Source: Lachnospiraceae bacterium (GTDB taxonomy: Bacteria > Bacillota > Clostridia > Lachnospirales > Lachnospiraceae). Taken from it: DNA of 50,044 nucleotides. A model generated the notes under the pieces. That model was not told where the DNA came from, searched no databases, and saw nothing but the letters and a program-made list of their open reading frames with translations. Made by a program: the position numbers and the translations under genes. The stretch lies in assembly GCA_015057825.1 (NCBI GenBank), contig SVDN01000019.1:1-50044 (forward strand), in the 5' to 3' direction. This document shows, piece after piece, positions 41,317 through 50,010 of this stretch. Position 1 is the stretch's first letter. The number at the start of each line of letters is the position of its first letter.

Positions 41317-41970
41317 TTAAAAGCCGTTCGCCAGTAAAAATTCCTTGCTTATTTTGCTTGTGTTTTCTTGCTTGTTTTGTCCCTCGGGCATCATAAGTTT
41401 CTCCACGTATTTTCCTATTATGTCATTTTCCAAGTTGACATAATCCCCAACCTTCTTTTCGCTGAGTATTGTCTGAGCAACCGTATGAGGTATTGCCGAT
41501 ATCATAAAGTCACGGCCGGTCACATCCGCAACCGTAAGACTGATTCCATCTATTGTTATTGACCCCTTTTCCACGATATACTTTAATATCTTGCCTTCGG
41601 CTTCGATTCTGTAGAGAATAGCATTGTCATCTTTTTTTATGCTTTTTATCTTTCCCAGACCGTCAACATGTCCCGACACTATATGTCCTCCAAAGCGCCC
41701 GCCGGCAAGCATCGCTCTTTCCAAGTTAACCTTCATGCCCGCTTTTGCACTTTTAAGGGCCGAACGATTAAGTGTTTCGTGCATAACATCCGCTCTAAAA
41801 CTGTTTGCCGTAAGGTCCGTTACTGTAAGGCAAATTCCGTTTACCGCAATGCTGTCTCCAAGCTTTGTGCCTTCCAACACGAGCCTTGCCTCAATTTCCA
41901 AAATCGCGGAATTTGTGCCTTTCTTTATGGACTTAACTTTTCCGATTTCCTCGACTATTCCTGTAAACAC
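41317..41970 (-). CDS. ribE: Riboflavin synthase alpha chain
   Basis: RibE dismutates two lumazines to riboflavin. The 217-residue protein has two lumazine-binding repeats, each with its own signature: MFTGIVEEIGKV...NGICLTVTDL...FRADVMHETL and GGHIVSGHVDG...DGISLTVADV...ISAIPHT. The C-terminus has a ~15-residue polar extension (MPEGQNKQENTSKISKE). The start overlaps the ribD end by 16 bases. Confidence 0.96.
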   Translation of the reverse strand: MFTGIVEEIGKVKSIKKGTNSAILEIEARLVLEGTKLGDSIAVNGICLTVTDLTANSFRADVMHETLNRSALKSAKAGMKVNLERAMLAGGRFGGHIVSGHVDGLGKIKSIKKDDNAILYRIEAEGKILKYIVEKGSITIDGISLTVADVTGRDFMISAIPHTVAQTILSEKKVGDYVNLENDIIGKYVEKLMMPEGQNKQENTSKISKEFLLANGF

Positions 41971-43073
41971 GAATAGTCCACCTCACTTTCCAAATATATA
42001 TCTTCGCCAAAGTGGCGAATCTTCGTGTTTTTCAACATATATGCATCCGGCGGTGAAAATACACCTTCACCCTCCACCGGTGTTTTTGCATCTTTTCCGC
42101 CAAATAACTTTGGCGCAATATATGTGCAAACTTTATTTACTATTCTTTGATTTAAGGCCGACCAATTAAGGGTTCCGCCACCTTCAAGCAAAATGCTGTC
42201 GATTCCTTCTTCCCCAAGCTTTTTCATAAGGTCTTTTAAATCAAGCCTGTTATCCTTTTTCTCAACCTTTAAAATCTTGCAGGATTTTTCTTCAAGATAA
42301 GCGATTTTTTCCTTATCGTCGCTGCATGTTGCAATTATTGTGGGTACCAGGTATGCCGTTTTTACGATTTCAGACTCAAAAGGAATACGAAGGTTCGAAT
42401 CACATATAATTCTTGTGGGATTGACTCCGCCTTTTATTCTGCATGTCAATGCCGGGTCGTCCGTTATAACCGTTTGAACCCCAAGCATTATCCCGGAAAG
42501 CTTATTTCTTAGAATTTGAACATGGGCCCTGGATTCTTCACCTGATACCCAGCGCGCTCTGCCGCTTGATGTTGCGATTTTTCCATCCATGGTCATTGCG
42601 TATTTCATAACGACGAAAGGTGTTTTTGTGCGTATATAGTGGAAAAACACTTCGTTTATTTCATCGCATTCTTCTTTTAAAAATCCGTTTATTACCTCTA
42701 TGCCGTTTTCTTCAAGCTTTTGGATTCCTTTTCCCGATACCAAAGGATTCGGATCGCTTGATCCTATAACCACTCTTGAAATCTTCGCCTCTATTATTGC
42801 ATCCACGCAAGGCGGCTGTTTTCCATGATGGCAACACGGCTCCAAAGTCACATATATGGTTGAGCCTTCCAAATCCTCCTTGGCAGATTCTATGGCGTTT
42901 CTCTCTGCATGCTTTTCGCCGTATTTTGCGTGATATCCTTCCGCAATTACTTTGCCGTCTTTAACTATAACGGCCCCAACCATGGGATTTGGGTTAACAT
43001 GTCCTTCTCCCAATCTTGCAATTTCAATTGCCCTTCTCATATAATTTTCATTTAACATAACTATCCCCTCCAA
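41955..43073 (-). CDS. ribD: Bifunctional pyrimidine deaminase/reductase RibD
   Basis: RibD deaminates and then reduces the pyrimidine formed from GTP. The N-terminal deaminase has HAERNAI and PCCHHGKQPPC (zinc ligands). The C-terminal reductase has YAMTMDGKIATSSGRARWVSGEESR, GVQTVITDDPALTCR and LLEGGGTLN. In-frame with a possible upstream start, 372 residues from 43073; a Met-Leu-Asn start at 43058 is an alternative that matches homologues better. First gene of the operon, controlled by the FMN riboswitch at 43195-43301. Confidence 0.96.
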   Translation of the reverse strand: MEGIVMLNENYMRRAIEIARLGEGHVNPNPMVGAVIVKDGKVIAEGYHAKYGEKHAERNAIESAKEDLEGSTIYVTLEPCCHHGKQPPCVDAIIEAKISRVVIGSSDPNPLVSGKGIQKLEENGIEVINGFLKEECDEINEVFFHYIRTKTPFVVMKYAMTMDGKIATSSGRARWVSGEESRAHVQILRNKLSGIMLGVQTVITDDPALTCRIKGGVNPTRIICDSNLRIPFESEIVKTAYLVPTIIATCSDDKEKIAYLEEKSCKILKVEKKDNRLDLKDLMKKLGEEGIDSILLEGGGTLNWSALNQRIVNKVCTYIAPKLFGGKDAKTPVEGEGVFSPPDAYMLKNTKIRHFGEDIYLESEVDYSCLQE

Positions 43074-43082
43074 AGATCGTTA

Positions 43083-43118
43083 ATAAAAAGCCCCAAGCTA
43101 ATTGCTCAGGGCCTTGTT
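43083..43118 (-). terminator. Terminator of the FMN riboswitch expression platform
   Basis: Minus strand: AAGGCCCTGAGC and GCTTGGGGCTT pair with small bulges, followed by TTTTTATTA, just before ribD. It would stop transcription when FMN is bound. An extra hairpin (43142-43170, TGCTC..GAGCA) lies between it and the aptamer. Confidence 0.65.
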
Positions 43119-43194
43119 TTCTAACATACTTAAATCAAAAATGCTCCGGAATGATTAACAATCCAGAGCAATAACCATCAAAATAAGTTTCACG

Positions 43195-43301
43195 ATCTTC
43201 TTTCATCCAGACTTTACTGTCGGCTTCGGAATCACACCGAATCATGCCTTACGGCTCGTGGGCTATACCACCGGTAGGGACTTGCACCCTGCCCTGAAGA
43301 T
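43195..43301 (-). ncRNA. FMN riboswitch (RFN element)
   Basis: Minus strand begins ATCTTCAGGGCAGGGTGCAA and contains TCCCTACCGGTGGTATAGCCC, ACGAGCC, GATTCGGTGTGATTCCGAAGCCGACAGT and AGTCTGGATGAAAGAAGAT: the complete conserved six-stem aptamer. It senses FMN and represses ribDEBAH. Written in pieces here; the order and spacing match the known element. Confidence 0.97.
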
Positions 43302-43318
43302 ATTTAACTGATGTGACA

Positions 43319-43347
43319 AGTATAAAATGTCATATATCTCTTGTCAA
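43319..43347 (-). promoter_or_regulatory. Promoter of the riboflavin operon
   Basis: Minus strand: TTGACA (43342-43347), 17-base spacer, TATACT (43319-43324), 18 bases before the aptamer. Confidence 0.75.
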
Positions 43348-43466
43348 TATTTTTTTCATAAAATTTTCCTAAAAAAATTAATAAGCCTGTCAAATTTCAT
43401 AGTAAAAAGTTTAATTTTCAATTATAATGGTATTCAAAAGAATTTTTTAAGCAAATGAGGTTATAA

Positions 43467-44087
43467 ATGATTAAGTATAAAAAAATGGCCGCAGATCGCT
43501 ATAAAGAGTGCGGCTTATTACTTGCAAGAGCCTTTGCGGACTATGACTATTTTAAAATCTATTTTCCGGATGACAAAAAAAGGGCACTGTACCTGCAATG
43601 TGCAATGACTCTGACATTAAAGCTGCACAGAGATAATGCTGTAATTCTGACAGCCGAAGATGACAATAAACTATGCGCTGTTTGCATATTATTTCCGCCT
43701 AATGTACACAGGAAGCCGGCTCTTGACTATCTGCTGAACGGTTTTTTGAAGATGTATTTTTATGCCGGTTTTAAAAGCGTAAGCTCTTGGCTTTCAATGG
43801 ATTCATCCGCCTCAAAGCCTTGTCATTCCCTTTCCCGGACCTCCTGGTATGTAAACACTTTAGGCGTAGCCCCCGAAAAACAGGGGTGTGGTATTGGCAG
43901 CCGTTTTATAAATGACTGCATTATTCCTTTTATTAAAGAAAATGGTGGCAACAAGCTCTGTCTTTTCACCAATTCCGAAGAAAACCGCTTGTTTTATCAA
44001 CAGAACGGTTTTAGTCAATTTAAAGAAGAGGAATACCATTATAAAGGAAAATCTCTGGGAAGCTGGAGTTATATTAAAGAAATTTAA
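43467..44087 (+). CDS. GNAT-family N-acetyltransferase
   Basis: A 206-residue GNAT protein. The acetyl-CoA-binding motif is LGVAPEKQGCGIGSRFINDCI, followed by LCLFTNSEENRLFYQQNGFSQF. The N-terminal half has a substrate-side beta sheet (LCAVCILFPPNVHRKPALDYL) typical of the group that acetylates small molecules. Substrate unknown. AATGAGG precedes the ATG. Only 14 bases separate it from the spermidine-synthase-like gene, so the two probably form an operon. Confidence 0.87.
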   Translation: MIKYKKMAADRYKECGLLLARAFADYDYFKIYFPDDKKRALYLQCAMTLTLKLHRDNAVILTAEDDNKLCAVCILFPPNVHRKPALDYLLNGFLKMYFYAGFKSVSSWLSMDSSASKPCHSLSRTSWYVNTLGVAPEKQGCGIGSRFINDCIIPFIKENGGNKLCLFTNSEENRLFYQQNGFSQFKEEEYHYKGKSLGSWSYIKEI

Positions 44088-44101
44088 AGGATAATCAGAA
44101 A

Positions 44102-45700
44102 ATGAAAAGCAAAAAATTTATGTATTTAACCGAGTTTTTTGCGGGCATGGGTATCATGGCCGTGGAGCTCGGTGCAAGTAGGCTGTTGGCGCCTTACTTC
44201 TCATCATCTCAAATTGTTTGGACAATCATCATAGCCGTTATCATGATTGCAATGGCTTTAGGTAACGTAATAGGCGGACGCAGCGCCGACAAAAACCCCG
44301 ACCCCGCAAAGCTTTACAAAAGGTTGCTTATTGCCGGAGTGTGGATTGCGGCAATTCCGGTTTTGGGAAAATATGTTGTAATAGCAATCTCGGGACTCTT
44401 GGTAATTACAGTCAGCCACAACCTGCTTATTATCGCAGCTCTCTTAAGCTGCCTGATTATATTTGTTTATCCATGTTTCTTACTTGGAACCGTTACACCT
44501 TCTCTCGTTAAATACACCGTGGAGAAGCTCGATAACAACGGAAGCATTGTGGGAAAACTGGGTGCGGCAAATACCATCGGCAGCATTATCGGTACCTTTC
44601 TTCCCACATTTATTACCATACCGGCAGTGGGAACAAGTATAACATTTCTTATTTTTTCCGGAATGTTAATTGTTTTGGCTCTTATATATTTTATTTTTAT
44701 AAAGAAAAACATAGTAGGCTGCGTTATAGCCGCTATTCTTTATATTATCTGCATAATCCTCGGCAACAAGGACAGCTTTGCCTTTTGGGAGAAAAGCTTG
44801 GCTTACGAAGGCGAATCAATCTACAACTATTTGCAAGTTAAAGATGATGATTACAGCACTATTTTATCCACAAACGTTCTTTTCGGTGTCCAATCCATCA
44901 CCATAAAGGACGGCAGCTTAACCGGAATGTATTATGACTACGCTATGGCTGCACCGGTTCTTGCAAATCAACTTGATAAAAACTCTGACAGTAAAGATTA
45001 CAATGATATGGATGTTCTTATTCTGGGCATGGGAACAGGTACTTTTGCAAGGCAATGCAAAAACTACCTTGGAGATATGAATATCGAAGGCGTTGAAATT
45101 GACAGTAAAATCACGGATCTTGCCCACGAATACTTCCGACTTAGCAAGGATATTCCCGTAACTACCTATGATGGCAGAGCTTTTTTAAATGTAAACGATA
45201 AAAAATACGATGTTATTATGGTTGATGCTTACCAAGATATTACCATTCCTTTTCAAATGTCTTCATCCGAATTTTTCAATCTTGTAAAAAGCCACTTGAA
45301 GGATAACGGAGTTATGGTTGTTAACATCAATATGCGTATAGGCGGAGCCGGAAGCATTAACGAATATCTCTCTGATACCATTGCCTCCGTATTTGACAAC
45401 GTGTACAGCTATGATTGTCAAGGCAGTACCAATAAAGAAATTTTCGCATCGGACAAGGACATAAGTTCAGTGGTTCTTAAAGACGGAATAGATAATGTTA
45501 AAAACAAAAAGCTTGCAAATCTGCTGACAAAGCTTGCAAACAATTATGATTACTACGAAGGCGGCGACCACATATTTACGGATGATAAAGCTCCCGTTGA
45601 ACTTTTGGGCATGGAAGCTGTTGATGAAATAATCAAAGAAGAAATCGGTTATTACAAGGACATCATTGATAAAGAGGGTATCGGCGGATTGTTGAAATAA
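44102..45700 (+). CDS. Membrane-fused spermidine synthase-like protein
   Basis: A 532-residue fusion. About seven membrane helices (1-220) resemble the N-terminal part of MFS-fused spermidine synthases (FFAGMGIMAVELGASRLLAPYFSSSQIVW, GNVIGGRSADK, GTVTPSLVKY, LGAANTIGSIIGTFLPTF). A cytosolic aminopropyl/methyltransferase-fold domain follows (LILGMGTGTFARQ, EGVEIDSKITDLAHEYF, YDGRAFLNV, YDVIMVDAY). True spermidine synthases need a Y..D/E motif for putrescine; GMYYDYAMAAP and DAYQD are candidate sites. Whether it makes polyamines is unproven; a related GNAT lies directly upstream, so polyamine acetylation is a reasonable guess. Confidence 0.85.
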   Translation: MKSKKFMYLTEFFAGMGIMAVELGASRLLAPYFSSSQIVWTIIIAVIMIAMALGNVIGGRSADKNPDPAKLYKRLLIAGVWIAAIPVLGKYVVIAISGLLVITVSHNLLIIAALLSCLIIFVYPCFLLGTVTPSLVKYTVEKLDNNGSIVGKLGAANTIGSIIGTFLPTFITIPAVGTSITFLIFSGMLIVLALIYFIFIKKNIVGCVIAAILYIICIILGNKDSFAFWEKSLAYEGESIYNYLQVKDDDYSTILSTNVLFGVQSITIKDGSLTGMYYDYAMAAPVLANQLDKNSDSKDYNDMDVLILGMGTGTFARQCKNYLGDMNIEGVEIDSKITDLAHEYFRLSKDIPVTTYDGRAFLNVNDKKYDVIMVDAYQDITIPFQMSSSEFFNLVKSHLKDNGVMVVNINMRIGGAGSINEYLSDTIASVFDNVYSYDCQGSTNKEIFASDKDISSVVLKDGIDNVKNKKLANLLTKLANNYDYYEGGDHIFTDDKAPVELLGMEAVDEIIKEEIGYYKDIIDKEGIGGLLK

Positions 45701-45719
45701 TTATTTTTAAACAAATAAC

Positions 45720-45761
45720 AAAGCTTGCGAAATTCACTTAAGATGATTTCGCAAGCTTTTA
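45720..45761. terminator. Bidirectional terminator after the spermidine synthase-like gene
   Basis: AAAGCTTGCGAAAT and ATTTCGCAAGCTTT form a 14-bp stem around a 12-base loop, with T tracts on the plus strand. It also lies after pta on the other strand. Confidence 0.85.
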
Positions 45762-45773
45762 TTTTTATATTTA

Positions 45774-46775
45774 TTATTTATTAACCTGTGCTCTTACCGC
45801 ACTGATTGCGATATTTCCAACAAGTTCACTTACAGGAGCACTTCTTGAGCAGTCGCAAACTATCTTCTTAAATCCCTGAAGTATAGGACCGTATGCATCT
45901 GCCTTACCGAAAAGCTGTAAAAGTTTAACACCGATGTTACCAACGTTTAAGTCAGGCCAAATAAGGATATTTGCCTTGCCCGCAACATCACTTTCACGAT
46001 TAACTTTTTTCTGAGCAATCTTAGGAACGATTGCCGCATCAAGCTGGAATTCACCGTCAATTTTGTATTCAGGTCTCATTTTGTGAGCAATTTCGATTGC
46101 GTTTCTTACTTTATCAACAAGGTCGCTTTCCGCACTTCCGCATGTTGAATATGAAAGCATTGCACATCTTGGCTCCCAACCGAGTAAATCTTTTGCAGTA
46201 TCGCAAGCCGAAACGGCAATACTTGCAAGGTCTTCCGAATCAGGATTTACGCAAACGGCACTATCACCGATAATAAGCATATTTCCTTCGCTTCCTTCAT
46301 ATCCCGGAATTTCCGAAATACCTACGGATGAAACAGTTGAAACTCCTTCTTTAAGACCGATAACCATCTGACCTGCCCAAAGCACGTCACCTGTTGAGTG
46401 GCTTAAGCCCGCAAACATAACATCGGCTTCTCCCACAGCCTGTAAGAAAAGTGCTACATACATCGGATCTTTTGCTTTACGTTTTACAGCCTTTGCACTC
46501 ATTTCAGGATTGATTTTCGAATATCTTTCTCCGAGATCTTCAAGTAAAGCTTCATCTCCCGCATCTTTAATTAAAAATCCGTCAAGACTTATTCCATACT
46601 CTTTGGAATATTTTTCGATATCTTCCATTTTGCCTACCATCATCGGTTTGCAAATGCCTTCGTCAAGGCACTGTTTTGCGGCCTGCCAGATTTTTTCTTC
46701 TTCAACTTCCGGAAAAGCCACTATCTGAACATCTTTTTTTGCTTTAGCATAAATTTCTTCCATTATGTTACTCAT
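45774..46775 (-). CDS. pta: Phosphate acetyltransferase
   Basis: Pta converts acetyl-CoA and phosphate to acetyl phosphate, giving ATP through acetate kinase (not in the window). The 333-residue chain is the short form, with MVGKMEDIEKYSKEYGI, ADVMFAGLSHSTGDVLWAGQMVIG, MLSYSTCGSAESDLV and the C-terminal NIGVKLLQLFGKADAYGPILQGF signature. An ACP gene lies 115 bases upstream with a terminator between, so the two are neighbours rather than a clear operon. Confidence 0.93.
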   Translation of the reverse strand: MSNIMEEIYAKAKKDVQIVAFPEVEEEKIWQAAKQCLDEGICKPMMVGKMEDIEKYSKEYGISLDGFLIKDAGDEALLEDLGERYSKINPEMSAKAVKRKAKDPMYVALFLQAVGEADVMFAGLSHSTGDVLWAGQMVIGLKEGVSTVSSVGISEIPGYEGSEGNMLIIGDSAVCVNPDSEDLASIAVSACDTAKDLLGWEPRCAMLSYSTCGSAESDLVDKVRNAIEIAHKMRPEYKIDGEFQLDAAIVPKIAQKKVNRESDVAGKANILIWPDLNVGNIGVKLLQLFGKADAYGPILQGFKKIVCDCSRSAPVSELVGNIAISAVRAQVNK

Positions 46776-46829
46776 GTTCTCATTCTCCTTTATCTGTATT
46801 TATCTTACGATTTAAAGATTTTCTTATAA

Positions 46830-46856
46830 AATAGGCGGAAGAATAATTCTCCCGCC
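46830..46856 (-). terminator. Terminator of the ACP-like gene
   Basis: Minus strand: GGCGGGAGAA and TTCTTCCGCC pair over 10 bp (one wobble) around TTA, followed by TATTTTATAA. Confidence 0.75.
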
Positions 46857-46890
46857 CAAAAATTGCCAATTATTCAGCCAATGCCGGAGA

Positions 46891-47130
46891 CTAGCACTCA
46901 ACAAGGTTCATGATGAAGTCAGCTGCTTCTCCGATTGTTTTTTTACGTTTGAATTCCATGTAAGGAATTTCAACGTCGCATCCATCTTCAAGAACGTTAA
47001 TCATCTGTGAATAGTTAGATGATTTTAAGTTTAAGTCAGCAAATGCTGTTGCTTCTGTATAATCTCCGTCACCTGCGTATGCTTTAACTCTTTCGATGAT
47101 TGCTGCTACGATTTCTTCTCTTGTTTCCAT
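46891..47130 (-). CDS. Acyl carrier protein-like protein with atypical attachment motif
   Basis: A 79-residue ACP-fold protein: helix 1 REEIVAAIIERVKAYAG, loop, then FADLNLKSSNYSQMINVLEDGCDVEIPYMEFKRKKTIGEAADFIMNL. The usual G-x-DSL phosphopantetheine motif reads NLKSSNY: the Ser is retained but the preceding Asp is Lys and the following Leu is Ser. The acidic helix II is also unusual (EDGCDVE). A divergent AcpS-like gene lies 1.2 kb away. It is not clear that it carries the cofactor or which pathway it serves. AGGAGG precedes the ATG. Confidence 0.75.
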   Translation of the reverse strand: METREEIVAAIIERVKAYAGDGDYTEATAFADLNLKSSNYSQMINVLEDGCDVEIPYMEFKRKKTIGEAADFIMNLVEC

Positions 47131-47510
47131 TAGTGTACCTCCTGATTTTTGGCTTTCAGCCTTATTTTTATCTTAAAACTTAATTAACACCTATGTGTTA
47201 TCTGATGTAATTCATTATATTAAAAGCCTTTATTCATTTCATTAAAGCAGGTCACTATATTTTTAAAAAAATCTTTTTATTTTTTGTGTTGTAACACAAT
47301 TGATTTTTAAAATGTCTCTTATTTTCCAATAACCTTTTCTCCTCTAATCTTGTAGTTTATCAGTAAATATGATAGACTTAAATCAATCTGATTGGGGATG
47401 GATATTTAGTAATATCACACTATAAACCGTATTTTTTTATCAAAATCATATTGCATAAATTCAATATTTTAATATGCACGGTTTCAATCGGACAAAAAAA
47501 GAGGTTTTAT
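47131..47510. promoter_or_regulatory. Divergent control region of the ACP-like and esterase genes
   Basis: No gene is visible here. Two inverted repeats share the half-site GTGTT/AACAC: TAACAC-CTAT-GTGTTA (47185-47200) and TTGTGTT-GT-AACACAA (47284-47299). They could bind one regulator acting on both genes. A weak CAATC-T-GATTG repeat lies near 47383. Promoters are not clear-cut. Confidence 0.45.
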
Positions 47511-48290
47511 ATGACACATTTAACGGTACAGTACCCTTCGATTTGTATGGGTACAAACATGAATTTTCACGTTCTTTTACCGAAAGTTCGTCCCGGGGTA
47601 TTCGAAAACGAATATGTTCCCCCAAACAAGGATTTTCCTGTGTTATACCTATTGCACGGCGCCTTCGATGACGGATTTACTTGGATAAAAAGAACCAACA
47701 TTTGCGAACTTGTAGACACTTACGGAATAGCCGTTGTATTGCCGGATGCGGGCAATTCATTTTATATAAACGCAGAACACGGCTACCCGTTTTTCAGCTA
47801 TCTTACGGAAGAGCTTTACGAATACGTTCAAGAAATTTTCCCGGTTACAAAAGACCCGAAAAAAACCTTTATAGGCGGTTGCTCAATGGGCGGTTACGGT
47901 TCTTTGAACGCAATCTTAAAAACAACAAACAAATATTCCAAAGCCGTATTGTTTAGCAGCGCGGTAAGCCTTAGGGCTTCGGCTATTTTTGTAAACGGTT
48001 TTAACGGTCATATGCCTACGGAATTATGTGACAGAAAAGCCGTTAAAACTTCTGATTTCAATCCTTTGTACGTATTGGAAAACGAATCATACATTTGCAA
48101 TCCTAAGGACGTATCCCTTTACCTTGCTTGCGGTGATAAGGATTTCACCAGATCCGATAACGAAAAACTTGTTTCTCTCTTAAAAGAAAAAGGCTTCGAG
48201 CTTGTGGATTTATTGGATGAAGGCGATCATCTTTGGGGATACTGGGATGCACATTTGGATGCTGCACTCAAATGGCTGCTTAACGAATAG
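47511..48290 (+). CDS. Esterase D-type alpha/beta hydrolase (tributyrin/feruloyl esterase family)
   Basis: A 259-residue soluble esterase. VLYLLHGAFDDGFTWIKRTNI carries the oxyanion HG, IGGCSMGGYGSLNAIL gives the nucleophile elbow G-C-S-M-G-G, and EGDHLWGYWDAHLDAALKWL contains the catalytic His. The family hydrolyses short-chain esters. An in-frame start at 47451 adds 20 atypical residues; the ATG at 47511 follows GAGG with good spacing, so it is chosen. Followed by the AcpS-like gene 32 bases downstream, likely one operon. Confidence 0.9.
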   Translation: MTHLTVQYPSICMGTNMNFHVLLPKVRPGVFENEYVPPNKDFPVLYLLHGAFDDGFTWIKRTNICELVDTYGIAVVLPDAGNSFYINAEHGYPFFSYLTEELYEYVQEIFPVTKDPKKTFIGGCSMGGYGSLNAILKTTNKYSKAVLFSSAVSLRASAIFVNGFNGHMPTELCDRKAVKTSDFNPLYVLENESYICNPKDVSLYLACGDKDFTRSDNEKLVSLLKEKGFELVDLLDEGDHLWGYWDAHLDAALKWLLNE

Positions 48291-48322
48291 TTGCAATAAT
48301 CAACAAGGTTTTAATTTAGGAT

Positions 48323-48775
48323 ATGATTTTCGGAATAGGAACGGATACTTTTGATATTAAGAGATTTTTAAATATGGCTAATGACAAAGTCGGCTTTGAA
48401 TCTTTCCTAAAACACAGTTATACGGAAAATGAAAAATGCCTTTCTTTTGCTGATTTCAAAAAGGGCTTGTTATATAAAAATGCCGGTTTTGAAGATGTCA
48501 TATTAAAAGATCTTCCCGATATTGACGATAAGATGCTTATTCTTGCCTGCTTGTTTTGTGCAAAAGAGGCGGTTTTTAAATCTTTAAATCTATCGTCAAA
48601 CACACTCTTTCATTGGAAAGATATTGAAATATTGCCAAATAACATTACATGCTACACAATCAATTTATCCGGACTTTTAAAAGATCATGCAAAGAAATGC
48701 AAAATCAAATCCATCAAAGTTGATATTTCAATAGACGATAATACCGTATTATCAGGGGCGGTTACGGAAATTTAA
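48323..48775 (+). CDS. Holo-ACP synthase (AcpS)-like phosphopantetheinyl transferase
   Basis: A 150-residue protein with the AcpS landmarks in diverged form: FGIGTDTFDIKRF (usual GIGxDxxxIxR) near the start and LFCAKEAVFKSL (usual FAAKEAxxKAL) in the middle, then a DIEILPN strand. The insertion around 45-75 is longer than in AcpS. Catalytic acid residues seem retained (Asp8, Glu of KEA). It would move 4'-phosphopantetheine from CoA to a carrier protein; the atypical ACP at 46891 is the closest candidate. Whether it is the main AcpS of the cell cannot be told. Confidence 0.78.
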   Translation: MIFGIGTDTFDIKRFLNMANDKVGFESFLKHSYTENEKCLSFADFKKGLLYKNAGFEDVILKDLPDIDDKMLILACLFCAKEAVFKSLNLSSNTLFHWKDIEILPNNITCYTINLSGLLKDHAKKCKIKSIKVDISIDDNTVLSGAVTEI

Positions 48776-48835
48776 TTGCGTAAGCAATTTTATAAATAAT
48801 AAAAGGTTTTACCTTATATACAGGAGGAGAATAAT

Positions 48836-49942
48836 ATGGAAACAAGACCTTATGTTTCATGGGAATTAATGAATTCTTTTTTAATTGATGCATTTAAAGG
48901 CTATGGGGTGCCGGAAGAAGATGCCAAGATTTGCGCCGACGTTTTGCTTGAAAGCGACAGACGAGGCATAGAAAGTCACGGATGCAATAGATTCAAACCT
49001 ATTTACATCGACAGAATCGTTGCCGGCATTCAAAATCCGGTTACAAAAATCGACGTAATAAAAGAAACTCCAACAACCGCCGTTTTGGATGCTAACGACG
49101 GCATGGGCATGGTTGCTTCATACAAAGCCATGAATATGGCGATTAAAAAAGCCGGACGAAACGGAATGGCAATGGTTACCGTAAGAAACTCAACGCATTA
49201 CGGAATAGCCGGTTATTGGGTTACAATGGCAACAAAAGCCGGAATGATCGGTATGACGGGCACCAATGCAAGACCTTCCATCGCTCCGACATTCGGCGTT
49301 GAAAATATGTTGGGAACCAACCCTCTTACGGTAGGATTCCCGACAGATGAAGATTTCCCGTTTGTTATCGACTGCGCAACATCCATTACACAGCGTGGTA
49401 AAATCGAATACTACGCACGTTCCGGAAAAGATACTCCGGCCGGCATGGTTATCGGCAGAGATGGCAGTGCAATGACAGACAGCAATCAAATCCTCAAAGA
49501 TTTAACAAGCGGAAATGCCGCTCTCGCACCTCTCGGTGGAATAGGTGAAGAACTTGCCGGTTACAAGGGATACGGCTATGCTACGGTAGTTGAAGTACTT
49601 TCAGCAGCATTATCGGCAGGTCACTTCCTTAAATATCTTACAGGTAAGGATGAAGCGGGCAATCAAAGACCTTACGGCCTCGGACATTTCTTCATTGTTA
49701 TCGACCCTGAAGCTTTTATGGGAACAAAAAGTTTCAAGAAAACCTGCGGTGATATTTTACGCGAACTTCGTGCTTCCGAAAAAGCTCCGGGACAGGAGCG
49801 CATTTATACCGCCGGCGAAAAAGAATATCTCGTTTGGCTGGATCGCAAAGACAAAGGCGTCCCTGTGGGAGAAGCGGTACAAAAAGAGATTATCGCCGTA
49901 AGAGACGCATTGAATTTGGATTACAAATTCCCATTTGAATAA
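48836..49942 (+). CDS. Malate/L-lactate dehydrogenase (Ldh2 family)
   Basis: A 368-residue NAD(P)-dependent 2-hydroxyacid dehydrogenase of the Ldh2/YlbC family, unrelated to the classic lactate dehydrogenases. Signature regions: SDRRGIESHGCNRFK, VRNSTHYGIAGYWVTMA, MTGTNARPSIAPTFG, LGTNPLTVGFP and GYKGYGYATVVEVLSAALSAG. Substrate in the family ranges over malate, lactate, ureidoglycolate and sulfolactate. AGGAGG precedes the ATG. It follows the AcpS-like gene by 60 bases and may share its transcript. Confidence 0.9.
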   Translation: METRPYVSWELMNSFLIDAFKGYGVPEEDAKICADVLLESDRRGIESHGCNRFKPIYIDRIVAGIQNPVTKIDVIKETPTTAVLDANDGMGMVASYKAMNMAIKKAGRNGMAMVTVRNSTHYGIAGYWVTMATKAGMIGMTGTNARPSIAPTFGVENMLGTNPLTVGFPTDEDFPFVIDCATSITQRGKIEYYARSGKDTPAGMVIGRDGSAMTDSNQILKDLTSGNAALAPLGGIGEELAGYKGYGYATVVEVLSAALSAGHFLKYLTGKDEAGNQRPYGLGHFFIVIDPEAFMGTKSFKKTCGDILRELRASEKAPGQERIYTAGEKEYLVWLDRKDKGVPVGEAVQKEIIAVRDALNLDYKFPFE

Positions 49943-49950
49943 AAACAAAA

Positions 49951-50010
49951 AGGGCAGTTTAAACTGCCCTCAGAGTGAAGACAAAGGTCGTGATTCCACG
50001 GCCTTTTCTT
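49951..50010 (+). terminator. Terminator(s) of the Ldh2-family gene
   Basis: A perfect 20-base palindrome AGGGCAGTTT/AAACTGCCCT (49951-49970) has no T tract. The next hairpin, AAAGGTCGTG/CACGGCCTTT around ATTC (49983-50006, one wobble), is followed by TTCTTT and is the better terminator. Nothing further is visible to the window end. Confidence 0.75.
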
